The notes under the pieces: model-generated
Seen by the model: only the letters and a program-made list of their open reading frames with translations
What the model was told of the DNA's origin: nothing
Database searches by the model: none
Assembly: GCA_013151365.1 (NCBI GenBank)
Contig: JAADIK010000107.1
Coordinates: forward strand, 1 to 14,335
Source: Deltaproteobacteria bacterium
GTDB taxonomy: Bacteria > Desulfobacterota > Desulfobulbia > Desulfobulbales > Desulfobulbaceae
Direction of reading: 5' to 3'
Length of the DNA: 14,335 nucleotides
Made by a program: the position numbers and the translations under genes
Part shown: positions 7,345 to 14,335 of the stretch, piece after piece
Layout of the letters: every line of letters starts with the position of its first letter
Numbering within the stretch: position 1 is the first letter of the stretch

Positions 7345-9996
7345 ATGACCGGAAACGAAATTCGCAGACGATTTTTACAATATTTTGCCGACCAGGGCCA
7401 CACGGTTGTCGATTCATCGTCACTGGTGCCTCATGACGATCCGACCCTGCTCTTCACCAACGCCGGCATGGTCCAGTTTAAACGGGTCTTCATGGGCGAG
7501 GAACAGCGCGATTATGTCAGGGCCGCCACCGTCCAGCGCTGCGTGCGGGCCGGCGGCAAACATAACGACCTGCAGAATGTCGGCCATACCGCCCGGCACC
7601 ACACCTTTTTCGAGATGCTCGGCAACTTCTCCTTTGGCGATTACTTTAAAAAAGAGGCCATTGATTTTGCCTGGGATTTTCTGACCAAGGAGCTGGGGCT
7701 CGATCCCGCCCGGCTCTGGGTCTCGGTCTTCCGGGATGATGACGAGGCCTACGAGCTGTGGAGCAAGATTGCCGACCTGCCCGCCGGGCGGATCGTCCGT
7801 CTCGGCGAGCCGGAGAACTTCTGGGCCATGGGCGATACCGGCCCCTGCGGTCCCTGTTCCGAGATCCATATCGACCAGGGGCCTGAGGTTGGCTGCGGCC
7901 GGCCCGACTGCGCGGTCGGCTGCGACTGCGACCGCTTTCTGGAACTGTGGAACCTGGTCTTCATGCAGTCCTATCGGGACGACAGCGGCAAGCTGACCCC
8001 GCTGCCCAGGCCTTCCATCGACACGGGCATGGGCCTGGAGCGGATTACGGCGGTGATGCAGGGCCGGCTCAACAACTTTGATTCCGATCTGTTCAGCCCG
8101 ATTATCGACCGGATCGCCGCCCTGGCCGGCAAGACCTACGGCGCCGACAAGGGCGATGACGTGGCCATGCGGGTTATTGCCGACCACGCCCGGGCCACCA
8201 CCTTCCTGGTGGCGGACGGGGTGCTGCCCTCCAACGAAGGACGGGGTTATGTCCTGCGGCGGATCATGCGGCGGGCCATCCGTTTCGGCCGCTCCCTGGG
8301 GCTGACCGGGGGCTTTTTCGCGACAATCTGCGCCAAGGTGACCGAGCTTATGGCCGGGAGCTATCCCCATCTCGAAAGCGCGGCCGAGCTGCTGGCCAAG
8401 GTGGTGACCAACGAGGAGACCCGTTTCGGCGAAACCCTGGATCACGGCCTGGTCATGCTCTCCGAAGAAATAGAGCGGCTCGCGGCCGGGCAGGAGCGGC
8501 TGGTAATCGACGGCGAATTTATTTTCAAACTCTATGACACCTACGGCTTCCCGGTGGATATCGTCAGGGACGTGGCCCTTGAACGGGGGGCGGCCATTGA
8601 CGAGGCCGGTTTTCATGCGGCCATGGAGGTGCAGCGGCAACAGTCCAAACGTTCCTGGAAGGGCTGCGATGTCGAGCACCTGGCCCCGGGCGTTATTGAA
8701 CTGCTCCAGCAGGGCCGGGAGAGCCGGTTCGTCGGTTATGAACAAAAATCGGCCAAGTCCGTCATCGGCGCCCTGGTGGGTGACGCCGGCGGCCTGCAGG
8801 AAAGCGCCGAGGCCGGCGCCGTCGTCCGGGTCTATTGCCCGGAGACCCCATTTTACGCCGAGTGCGGCGGCCAGGTCGGCGATACCGGGGAGATCATCTG
8901 CCCGCAGGGCCGGATCACGGTGACCACCGCCCGCAAGGTGGCTGACGGCCTGATTCTGCACGAGGGGCGGGTGACCGAGGGCAGCGTCGCGCCCGGTGAC
9001 CAGGCGGCCCTGCTCGTCACCTCGGAGCGCCGCACCGATATCGCCCTGAATCATACCGCCACCCATCTTCTCCAGGCCGCCATGCGGGAGCTGCTCGGCG
9101 ACCATATCAAACAGGCCGGTTCCCTGGTGGACGAGGAGCGGCTTCGTTTTGACTTCACCCATTTTTCGCCGCTCACCGGCGACGAGATCCGGGCCGTCGA
9201 ACAACTGGTCAACGAACAGATCCGGCGCAATACCCCGGTGGCCACGGATCTGCTCGGCCGGGACCAAGCGATAGCCGAGGGGGCGACCGCCCTGTTCGGT
9301 GAAAAATACGGCGACGAGGTCCGGGTGGTCTCCATCGGTGATTTCAGCAAGGAACTCTGCGGCGGCATCCATGCGGCGGCCACCGGCATGATCGGTTTTT
9401 TCAAGATTATTTCCGAAACCGGCATTGCCGCCGGCGTACGCCGGGTGGAGGCCGTGACCGGCTCCCGGGCCGTTGCCTGGGTCCAGGAGCTGGCCCGGCA
9501 GGCCGACGAGGTCAGTGCGATCTTTTCCGCCCCCATCGCAACGGCGCCGGACAAGATCAGGGCGCTGCTGAAACAACAGAAAAAACTGGAAAAGGAAGTG
9601 GCGACGCTGACCGCCCGCCTGGCCCTGGTCGACCTGGACCGCCTGCTTGCCGGCGGGGTCGAGATAAACGGAGTACGGGTGCTGGCCATGGAGCTGCCCC
9701 TGGATTCACCCAAGACGCTGCGGGATATCGGTGACAAGGTGCGGGACCGCCTGGGTTCGGGCGTTGCCGTCCTCGGCGGGGTGTTCAAGGGCAAGGCGGC
9801 CCTCCTGGCCCTGGTCAGCAAGGACCTGACAGGCAGGATCAAGGCCGGCGACCTGGTCAGCGCCACCGCCAAGATCGTCGGCGGCCGGGGCGGCGGCCGT
9901 CCGGACATGGCCCAGGCCGGCGGCCCCATGACCGACAAACTATCCGAGGCCATAGCCGCGGTGCCCGGGATTGTCCGCAGCCTGCTCGGGTCATAA
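7345..9996 (+). CDS. alaS: Alanyl-tRNA synthetase
   Basis: 883 residues (E. coli AlaRS is 876). It charges tRNA-Ala and hydrolyses mischarged Ser- or Gly-tRNA. The class II catalytic core contains 'DPTLLFTNAGMVQFK', 'CVRAGGKHNDLQNVG', 'HTFFEMLGNFSFGDYFK', 'GDTGPCGPCSEIH' and 'DTGMGLERI'. The tRNA-recognition region includes 'NEGRGYVLRRIMRRA'. The editing domain has the zinc site His570, His574 ('HTATH') and Cys672, His676 ('CGGIH'), equivalent to 564/568/666/670 in E. coli. The C-Ala domain ends with 'GGRGGGRPDMAQAGG'. A cysteine-rich insertion ('CGRPDCAVGCDCD') precedes 'FLELWNLVF', as in many bacterial AlaRS. The start at ATG 7345 matches family N-termini; an in-frame TTG at 7318 would add nine residues. 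Neither has a proper ribosome site, so coupling to the upstream 8-codon ORF is possible. Confidence 0.97.
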   Translation: MTGNEIRRRFLQYFADQGHTVVDSSSLVPHDDPTLLFTNAGMVQFKRVFMGEEQRDYVRAATVQRCVRAGGKHNDLQNVGHTARHHTFFEMLGNFSFGDYFKKEAIDFAWDFLTKELGLDPARLWVSVFRDDDEAYELWSKIADLPAGRIVRLGEPENFWAMGDTGPCGPCSEIHIDQGPEVGCGRPDCAVGCDCDRFLELWNLVFMQSYRDDSGKLTPLPRPSIDTGMGLERITAVMQGRLNNFDSDLFSPIIDRIAALAGKTYGADKGDDVAMRVIADHARATTFLVADGVLPSNEGRGYVLRRIMRRAIRFGRSLGLTGGFFATICAKVTELMAGSYPHLESAAELLAKVVTNEETRFGETLDHGLVMLSEEIERLAAGQERLVIDGEFIFKLYDTYGFPVDIVRDVALERGAAIDEAGFHAAMEVQRQQSKRSWKGCDVEHLAPGVIELLQQGRESRFVGYEQKSAKSVIGALVGDAGGLQESAEAGAVVRVYCPETPFYAECGGQVGDTGEIICPQGRITVTTARKVADGLILHEGRVTEGSVAPGDQAALLVTSERRTDIALNHTATHLLQAAMRELLGDHIKQAGSLVDEERLRFDFTHFSPLTGDEIRAVEQLVNEQIRRNTPVATDLLGRDQAIAEGATALFGEKYGDEVRVVSIGDFSKELCGGIHAAATGMIGFFKIISETGIAAGVRRVEAVTGSRAVAWVQELARQADEVSAIFSAPIATAPDKIRALLKQQKKLEKEVATLTARLALVDLDRLLAGGVEINGVRVLAMELPLDSPKTLRDIGDKVRDRLGSGVAVLGGVFKGKAALLALVSKDLTGRIKAGDLVSATAKIVGGRGGGRPDMAQAGGPMTDKLSEAIAAVPGIVRSLLGS

Positions 9997-10010
9997 TTTT
10001 TTTTTAGCAA

Positions 10011-10078
10011 CCTCAGGCCGCAGGCGAAAGCACGCGGGAGAGGAAATCTCCCGCGTTCCCGGCGCCTTTGCGGCGAGG
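10011..10078 (+). promoter_or_regulatory. Structured leader of the ketosynthase gene that can mask its ribosome site
   Basis: An inner perfect hairpin, ACGCGGGAG (10032-10040) with CTCCCGCGT (10048-10056), has a 7-nt loop. It is enclosed by outer arms CCTC-ag-GCCGCA (10011-10022) and TGCGGCGAGG (10069-10078). The outer 3' arm contains the GAGG of the ribosome site for the gene starting at 10090. There is no U-run after the inner hairpin, so it does not look like an intrinsic terminator. A run of nine T follows the alaS stop directly (9997-10005) but lacks a preceding strong stem. Confidence 0.5.
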
Positions 10079-10089
10079 AATAAAACCCT

Positions 10090-11340
10090 ATGCACCATCT
10101 TGCCGAACACGAGCGCATTGTTCTGACCGGGGTGGGCCTTGTCGCGCCCGGGGCCACCTGTCTGTCCGAATTCCGGGCCAATCTCCTGGCCGGCCGGAGC
10201 GGGATCGGCACCATCGATCTCCGCTACATGGGGACGGTGCCGGCCGGCATCTGCTCCTTTGCCGAGACGAAATACCGCAAAAAAAAGGAAAACAAGCGCG
10301 GCACCCGGGCCGGCTGCATCGCCGTCTATTGCGCCAACGAGGCCCTGGCCGATGCGGGAATCGATTTTTCCGGCTATGACCGGGCCGAAACCGGCGTCTA
10401 CCTCGGGCTGACCGAACACGGCACGGTGGAGACGGAAAACGAAGTCTACAATATCAGCCGCTACGACTATAACGTCGATTACTGGACCCACCATCATAAT
10501 CCCCGCACGGTCCTGAACAACCCGGCCGGCGAGATCACCATGAATCTCGGCATCACCGGGCCGCATTATTCCGTGGGCGCGGCCTGCGCGGCCGGCAATG
10601 CCGCCTTGATCCAGGGGACCCAGATGCTGCGTCTCGGCGAGGTCGACCTGGCCCTGTGCGGCGGCATTTCCGAATGCGTGGGTTCGTTCGGCATCTTTGC
10701 CAGTTTCCGGGCCCAGGGCGCCCTGGCCGAACACCCGGACCCGGCCCGGGCCAGCCGGCCCTTTGATATGGCCCGCAACGGGATCGTTATCTCCGAAGGG
10801 GGCTGCGTTTTCACCCTGGAGCGGCTCGACCGGGCTCTGGCGCGGGGGGCGAAAATTTATGCCGAGATTGCGGGCTACGCCATGAACTCCGATGCCCGCG
10901 ATTTCGTTATGCCCTACGGTCCCCGCCAGAGCGAATGCATGCGGCGGGCCCTGCAGCGGGCCGCTCTTGAGCCCAGGGACATCACCATTATCAATACCCA
11001 CGCCACCGGCACCCGGCAGGGAGATATCGAGGAGTGCAAGGCCATCCGCCAGGTTTTTTCCGATTGCCCCGATACCTGGATCAACAACACCAAATCCAGC
11101 ATCGGCCACGCCATGGGAGCGGCCGGGGTCCTTGAACTGGCCGGGAATCTCCCCTCGTTTACGGACCATCTGGTGCACCCGACAATCAACCTGGACAACC
11201 TGGATCCGGACTGTAATCTGCCGGGTATTATCGCAAATAAACCGAAACCACTTGACAAGCCGTTTACAATCTTGAATAACTCCTTCGGCATGGTGGGCGT
11301 CAATTCGGTGGTCATCGTGAAAAGGTTTGATGAAAAGTAG
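10090..11340 (+). CDS. FabF-like beta-ketoacyl-ACP synthase (condensing enzyme)
   Basis: 416 residues from ATG 10090, with GAGGAA 9 nt upstream. The thiolase-fold ketosynthase family joins an acyl chain to malonyl-ACP with loss of CO2. The full catalytic set is visible: nucleophile Cys166 in 'SVGAACAAGNAA', His304 in 'NTHATGT', Lys335 and His340 in 'TKSSIGHAMGAAG', and the C-terminal 'NNSFGMVGVN'. It is therefore a full-length, likely active decarboxylating enzyme rather than a chain-length factor. The active-site context 'GAACAAG' and the HHH-rich stretch at 134-136 ('YWTHHHNPR') differ from housekeeping FabF, pointing to a specialised pathway. It is followed by a stand-alone ACP and two CrtI-like flavoenzymes on the same strand. 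Whether it works on a fatty acid, polyene or other chain cannot be told from the sequence. Confidence 0.92.
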   Translation: MHHLAEHERIVLTGVGLVAPGATCLSEFRANLLAGRSGIGTIDLRYMGTVPAGICSFAETKYRKKKENKRGTRAGCIAVYCANEALADAGIDFSGYDRAETGVYLGLTEHGTVETENEVYNISRYDYNVDYWTHHHNPRTVLNNPAGEITMNLGITGPHYSVGAACAAGNAALIQGTQMLRLGEVDLALCGGISECVGSFGIFASFRAQGALAEHPDPARASRPFDMARNGIVISEGGCVFTLERLDRALARGAKIYAEIAGYAMNSDARDFVMPYGPRQSECMRRALQRAALEPRDITIINTHATGTRQGDIEECKAIRQVFSDCPDTWINNTKSSIGHAMGAAGVLELAGNLPSFTDHLVHPTINLDNLDPDCNLPGIIANKPKPLDKPFTILNNSFGMVGVNSVVIVKRFDEK

Positions 11341-11354
11341 CCGTTAATCGGCTA
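11338..11354 (+). terminator. Short stem-loop at the ketosynthase stop codon (weak terminator candidate)
   Basis: TAGCCG-TTAAT-CGGCTA forms a perfect 6-bp stem starting at the stop codon. It is followed by an A/T-rich but not U-only tract, so termination would be weak at best. Confidence 0.25.
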
Positions 11355-11377
11355 TAATAATATTTATTCGCTGAAAT

Positions 11378-11406
11378 TTGACATTGGACAAGTTGATCAG
11401 TTTTAT
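11378..11406 (+). promoter_or_regulatory. Sigma70-type promoter for the acyl carrier protein gene
   Basis: A perfect -35 TTGACA (11378-11383), a 17-nt spacer and TTTTAT (11401-11406, 4 of 6 bases) lie 46 bp upstream of the ACP start. This implies the ACP can be made independently of the ketosynthase. Confidence 0.6.
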
Positions 11407-11420
11407 CCATTTATGAGATA

Positions 11421-11436
11421 GTGTCCGGAAGGACAC
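11421..11436 (+). promoter_or_regulatory. Hairpin in the ACP leader
   Basis: GTGTCC-GGAA-GGACAC is a perfect 6-bp stem closed by a GNRA-type tetraloop. It is flanked by direct repeats GAGATAG (11415-11421 and 11437-11443), and the second repeat runs into the GAGG ribosome site (11443-11446). It may stabilise the 5' end of the mRNA or tune translation; no further evidence is visible. Confidence 0.4.
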
Positions 11437-11452
11437 GAGATAGAGGACAGGT

Positions 11453-11704
11453 ATGACCCGGGGTGAAATAAGGAACGTAATTCTGGAAATCATCGAAGAC
11501 ATTGACGAGGAAGCCGATTTTGAAACCCTGGATCCGGACAAGCCGCTGCGCGACCAGCTGGATCTTGATTCCATGGATTTTCTCGACATCGTAATGGAGT
11601 TGCGCAAACGCTACAAGCTGCAGATTCCGGAAGAGGAATACCCCGAGCTGGCGACCTTGAACAGCTGTGTCCATTATCTGGAACCGAAATTGAAAGATTG
11701 TTGA
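11453..11704 (+). CDS. Acyl carrier protein
   Basis: 83 residues, acidic, from ATG 11453 with GAGG 6 nt upstream. The 4'-phosphopantetheine attachment motif 'LDLDSMDFLDIV' places the modified serine at Ser40. Flanking helices ('EIRNVILEIIEDI' and 'MELRKRYKLQIPEEEYPEL') match the ACP four-helix fold. It is a stand-alone carrier that holds the growing chain as a thioester. Its position directly after a ketosynthase and before two flavoenzymes suggests a dedicated carrier for this cluster rather than the housekeeping AcpP, which normally carries the motif 'LGADSLDTVE'. A run of T's follows the stop without an evident stem. Confidence 0.95.
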   Translation: MTRGEIRNVILEIIEDIDEEADFETLDPDKPLRDQLDLDSMDFLDIVMELRKRYKLQIPEEEYPELATLNSCVHYLEPKLKDC

Positions 11705-11735
11705 TTTTTTTTTTACCGCCCGATTTTTTCCAGCA

Positions 11736-11792
11736 GCTTACAGGTTGTAATTAAGGAATAGCGTAGAGTTTCACACCCTGTGACCAGTTACG
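11736..11792 (+). repeat. Element A, copy 2 (about 57-bp intergenic repeat)
   Basis: This is the inverted partner of 4519-4577: GCTTACAGGTTG at the start, GACCAGTTACG at the end, with the 20-base core AGCGTAGAGTTTCACACCCT shared exactly. It lies between the ACP and the first flavoenzyme, ending 39 bp before the ATG at 11832. Element B does not accompany it here, so A can occur alone. Confidence 0.85.
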
Positions 11793-11831
11793 ATTTTTTT
11801 CGTCATTCCGACCCCTGGCCAGTGTCAGCCG

Positions 11832-12575
11832 ATGGCTGATTATCAACTCATTATTATCGGCGGCGGCCTGTCCGGCCTCGCGGCCGGTATCCGGGCGGCC
11901 CGTTTCGGGCAAAAGGTCCTGATTCTTGAGCAGCACCTGCAGCCGGGCGGTCTGAACTCCTACTATTTCCGCCGGGGGGTCCTCCTCGAAACCGGGCTTC
12001 ATGCCATGACCAACTTCGCCCCGCCCGGCGAAAAACACGCTCCCCTCAATCGTCTTTTCCGGCAGTTGAAACTCTCGCGCCGGGACTTCAAGACCCATGA
12101 ACAGCTCTGCTCGGAGGTCGTCTTCCCCGGCCGCTCTCTCAGGTTTTCCAATGATCCGTCCCTGCTGACCGAGGAAATCGCCCGGGAGTTCCCCGGTTCC
12201 GTGGACGACTTTATCCGGCTACGCGAAGAGCTGCAAAACTATGACCCCTTCGCCGCCGCTCCCCGGCGGTCCACCAGGACGTTTCTCTCCGGTATCCTGC
12301 ATAACCGGCAGCTTGAAGATATGATCCTGCTGCCGCTCATGGTCTATGGTAACAGCGAAGAACATGATATGGATCTGGCCCAGTTCGTGATCATGTTCCG
12401 GGCCATCTTCCAGGAGGGCTTTTTCCGGCCGCCCGGGACGATCAGGGAGTTCCTGGCCATGCTGGTCGCTCAATACGAACGGTTCGGCGGCCGGATTCGC
12501 TATCGGGCTCCGGTCCGCCGGCTGCTTATGGAGGGAGATGTCGTGCAGTGGTCCTGGCGGACGGCGAGGAGATAA
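11832..12575 (+). CDS. 5' part of the frameshifted flavoenzyme (FAD-binding half)
   Basis: As it stands this frame yields 247 residues. It keeps the dinucleotide-binding fold but ends in the out-of-frame tail 'QWSWRTARR' after 'LLMEGDVV'. Alone it lacks the C-terminal FAD signature and is unlikely to be active. Confidence 0.7.
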   Translation: MADYQLIIIGGGLSGLAAGIRAARFGQKVLILEQHLQPGGLNSYYFRRGVLLETGLHAMTNFAPPGEKHAPLNRLFRQLKLSRRDFKTHEQLCSEVVFPGRSLRFSNDPSLLTEEIAREFPGSVDDFIRLREELQNYDPFAAAPRRSTRTFLSGILHNRQLEDMILLPLMVYGNSEEHDMDLAQFVIMFRAIFQEGFFRPPGTIREFLAMLVAQYERFGGRIRYRAPVRRLLMEGDVVQWSWRTARR

Positions 12576-13204
12576 CCTGCGATGCCCTGCTGTCCACGAT
12601 CGGCATCCCGGGAACGGCGGAACTTGCCCGCTGGCCCCTGGATGTTGCCGGGTATTGCGGGCGGATGAGCTTCATGGAAACCATCACCCTGCTGCCGCCG
12701 GCGAGCAGAAAGACGATCAAAAACGACCGGACCATTATTTTCTACAACCGGCGGGAGGAGTTCTCTTATTGCCGGCCCGGGACGGCGGTCGATCCCTCGT
12801 GGGGAGTCATCTGTTTTCCCGGAAATTTCCAGGGGCTGCCGGAATCGGAGACCTTCCAGGTCCGGGTGACCAATGCGGCCAATTACGATATCTGGAAACG
12901 GGCCGATAAAGAGGAATATCAACGGCTGAAGAGCGAATGGATCGCAAAATCCGCGGCCCGGGTCAGGAAAATAATTGGGAATTATCAGCAAGATATTGTA
13001 TATGAGAATAGCTTTACCCCGGTAACCATCGAACGGTTTACGGCCAAGGCGGCCGGGGCGGTTTACGGCAGTCCCGTGAAATTCAAGGATGGCAGGACGC
13101 CCTACCCGAATCTTTTTATTGCCGGCACGGACCAGGGGTACCTCGGCATTGTCGGTTCCATGCTCAGCGGAGTTACCATCGTCAACCGATACCTACTGGG
13201 GTAA
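12548..13204 (+). CDS. 3' part of the frameshifted flavoenzyme (substrate and C-terminal FAD half)
   Basis: 218 residues counted from GTG 12548, reading 'VVLADGEEITCDALLSTIG' and ending 'GSMLSGVTIVNRYLLG'. There is no convincing ribosome site, and the GTG lies mid-strand in the family fold, so it is not an independent gene. Confidence 0.65.
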   Translation: MVLADGEEITCDALLSTIGIPGTAELARWPLDVAGYCGRMSFMETITLLPPASRKTIKNDRTIIFYNRREEFSYCRPGTAVDPSWGVICFPGNFQGLPESETFQVRVTNAANYDIWKRADKEEYQRLKSEWIAKSAARVRKIIGNYQQDIVYENSFTPVTIERFTAKAAGAVYGSPVKFKDGRTPYPNLFIAGTDQGYLGIVGSMLSGVTIVNRYLLG

Positions 13205-13311
13205 GTCGCCACAGGCACCCCATCTTCACGCAGTTGCTCCCGCCCGCATAGAGGGGCTATCGCCGAACGGAAGCAACTACGCAAATCTGGGGCACCTGTG
13301 GCGCCTTACAG
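13201..13311 (+). repeat. Element B, copy 2 (about 110-bp palindromic repeat after the first flavoenzyme)
   Basis: The stretch begins GTAAGTCGCCACAGG and ends CCTGTGGCGCCTTACAG, forming a long imperfect palindrome around ATAG-AGGGG-CTAT. It is the inverted counterpart of 4570-4679. Its first bases GTAA supply the TAA stop of the upstream flavoenzyme. On the minus strand many arm differences become G-U wobbles, so an RNA read leftward would pair better than one read rightward. Confidence 0.9.
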
Positions 13312-13406
13312 ATATGGCAATGAAACCACCTGGTTACATACCCTCTGCGAGGTGTTGCTACTGGGGAAATGAAACCTTAATTTTTTAACACGTATCCGTT
13401 TATTCT
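13312..13406. other. Intergenic tail after element B, with a 9-bp direct repeat
   Basis: AATGAAACC occurs at 13319-13327 and 13368-13376, 49 bp apart. The stretch ends in an A/T-rich run just before the second flavoenzyme. No convincing promoter or ribosome site for the gene at 13407 was seen. Confidence 0.3.
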
Positions 13407-14335
13407 ATGTCTTTTCCTTCAATCGATCAGATTCGGGGCGACTTCGATGTCATTGTCGTCGGCTCCGGACTCGGCGGCCTGACCTGCGCCAATCGCCTGA
13501 GCCGGGCCGGGCACTCGGTCCTGCTGCTTGAGCACCATGACCAGGTCGGCGGCCTGGCGACCTGGTTCAAGCGCAAGGGCCACACCTTTGACGTGTCGCT
13601 GCACGGTTTTCCCTACGGCATGGTCAAGACCTGCAAAAAATACTGGAACAAGGCCATAAGGGACTCCATTGTCCAGCTCAAAAACATTGTTTTTGACAAC
13701 CCGCAATTTTCCCTGACCACGACCTTCAGCCGGGACGATTTCACCCGCATTCTCCAGGAAAAATTCGGCATTGCCCGCACCGTGGTCGAAGACTTTTTCG
13801 CCACGGTCGGGCAAATGAACTTCTATGACGATCATTCCATGACCACCCGGGAGCTGTTCGAGACGTTTTTTCCCGGCCGCAGCGATGTCCACCGCCTGCT
13901 CATGGAGCCCATCGCCTATGCCAACGGTTCCACCCTCGATGAACCGGCGATCACCTACGGCATCGTCTTTTCGAACTTCATGAACAAAGGGGTCTATACC
14001 TTTCGGGGCGGCACCGACAAGCTGATCGGCATGATGGCCGAGGAGCTGCAGCAAAACGGCGTCAGCATCTGTACCGGGGCCAAGGTCGACCGCATCGTCG
14101 TGGAGGGGGGCAAGGTGCGCGGGGTTGCCGTTGGCGGGCGGGTCATCTCCGCGCCCAGCGTCGTCTCCAACAGCGGCATCACCAACACCGTGAACAACCT
14201 GGCCGGCCGGGAGGCGTTTGACTCCGCCTTTCTGGACCGATTTGACCAGGTCAAGGTCAACAACTCCAGCTGCCAGGTCTATTTCGGACTCAGACCGGGT
14301 GAATCCTTTGACGATGTCGGCGACCTGCTCTTTAC
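13407..14335 (+). CDS. CrtI/RetSat-like FAD-dependent oxidoreductase (3' end beyond window)
   Basis: 309 residues are present from ATG 13407 with no stop before the edge. The N-terminus 'DVIVVGSGLGGLTCANRLS' (14-32) and 'VLLLEHHDQVGG' (38-49) form the FAD-binding Rossmann fold. 'FRGGTDKLIGMMAEEL' from residue 199 is the 'GGT..L...LA' motif typical of carotenoid isomerase, RetSat and phytoene-desaturase relatives, followed by 'VDRIVVEGGKVRGVAV' and 'APSVVSNSG'. It is a diverged paralogue of the preceding broken gene, 202 bp downstream of it. In family terms it would desaturate, isomerise or reduce double bonds in a long-chain substrate. With the ketosynthase and ACP it suggests a lipid or polyene pathway continuing beyond the window. 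Substrate unknown. Confidence 0.9.
   Translation, partial: MSFPSIDQIRGDFDVIVVGSGLGGLTCANRLSRAGHSVLLLEHHDQVGGLATWFKRKGHTFDVSLHGFPYGMVKTCKKYWNKAIRDSIVQLKNIVFDNPQFSLTTTFSRDDFTRILQEKFGIARTVVEDFFATVGQMNFYDDHSMTTRELFETFFPGRSDVHRLLMEPIAYANGSTLDEPAITYGIVFSNFMNKGVYTFRGGTDKLIGMMAEELQQNGVSICTGAKVDRIVVEGGKVRGVAVGGRVISAPSVVSNSGITNTVNNLAGREAFDSAFLDRFDQVKVNNSSCQVYFGLRPGESFDDVGDLLF

Larger units (their letters stand above)
11832..13204 (+). pseudogene. CrtI/RetSat-like FAD-dependent oxidoreductase, broken by a one-base frameshift
   Basis: Two overlapping frames together make one flavoprotein of about 457 residues. The N-terminal part has the FAD-binding Rossmann motif 'GGGLSGLAAG' (10-19) and the acidic residue in 'LILEQHLQPGG' (31-40). 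The C-terminal part ends with 'NLFIAGTDQGYLGIVGSMLSG', the second FAD-binding signature of phytoene-desaturase-like enzymes. The break lies at about 12537-12545. Adding one T after GAGGGAGAT would read 'MEGDCRAVVLADGEE', the expected strand before 'ADGxEI'. No slippery heptamer is visible, so this is a real mutation or a sequencing error rather than programmed shifting. The family desaturates, isomerises or saturates polyene or lipid chains. The stop TAA (13202-13204) is supplied by element B. No good ribosome site precedes ATG 11832. Confidence 0.85.

Noticed and set aside
7420..9576. A 718-codon open frame antisense to alaS
   Set aside because: It is the mirror of a conserved alaS in GC-rich DNA; the translation is Gly/Pro/His-rich with no domain, and there is no ribosome site.
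9994..10010. Intrinsic terminator after alaS (T-run)
   Set aside because: Nine T's follow the stop, but only a 4-bp stem can form before them.
12525..12560. Programmed ribosomal frameshifting in the first flavoenzyme
   Set aside because: No slippery heptamer and no clear downstream stimulatory structure; a single missing base explains it better.
13312..13376. AATGAAACC pair as the start of an iteron or CRISPR array
   Set aside because: Only two copies, 9 bp each, with no further periodicity.

Overview
This 14.3 kb GC-rich window comes from a Gram-negative bacterium. The LetA/LetB lipid-transport pair requires an outer membrane. The overall gene style (acs, alaS with a cysteine-rich insertion, a sulfide-type ArsR regulator, FabF/ACP/CrtI-like lipid genes) suggests a Desulfobacterota (delta-proteobacterial) lineage. 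That placement is inference; there is no rRNA or other direct phylogenetic marker here.

Layout. Positions 1-4956 run leftward: an ArsR-family regulator of the BigR/SqrR persulfide-sensing type (4666-4956), a small DUF2892-like membrane protein (4116-4322), letA (2604-4004) and letB (seven MCE domains, 1-2601, cut by the window edge). From 5297 everything runs rightward: acetyl-CoA synthetase (acs), alanyl-tRNA synthetase (alaS), a FabF-like beta-ketoacyl-ACP synthase, a stand-alone acyl carrier protein, and two CrtI/RetSat-like FAD oxidoreductases. The first oxidoreductase is broken by a single-base frameshift near 12537-12545; the second runs off the right edge. The synthase, ACP and two flavoenzymes look like the start of a specialised lipid or polyene pathway.

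Non-coding content. Two intergenic repeat families are present. Element B (~110 bp) is a long imperfect palindrome with two copies in opposite orientation, at 4570-4679 and 13201-13311. It is about 85% identical between copies and shows a compensatory stem change. Each copy sits on the stop codon of its upstream gene. Element A (~58 bp) also has two inverted copies, at 4519-4577 and 11736-11792, one of them abutting B. Other sites are a perfect 11-bp inverted-repeat operator in front of the arsR gene, a clear sigma70-like promoter in front of acpP, a structured leader that can mask the synthase ribosome-binding site, and an 8-codon upstream ORF before alaS whose stop overlaps a possible alaS start.

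Functional reading: one side handles sulfur stress sensing and envelope lipid traffic; the other has acetate activation, a housekeeping tRNA synthetase and a lipid-modification gene set.
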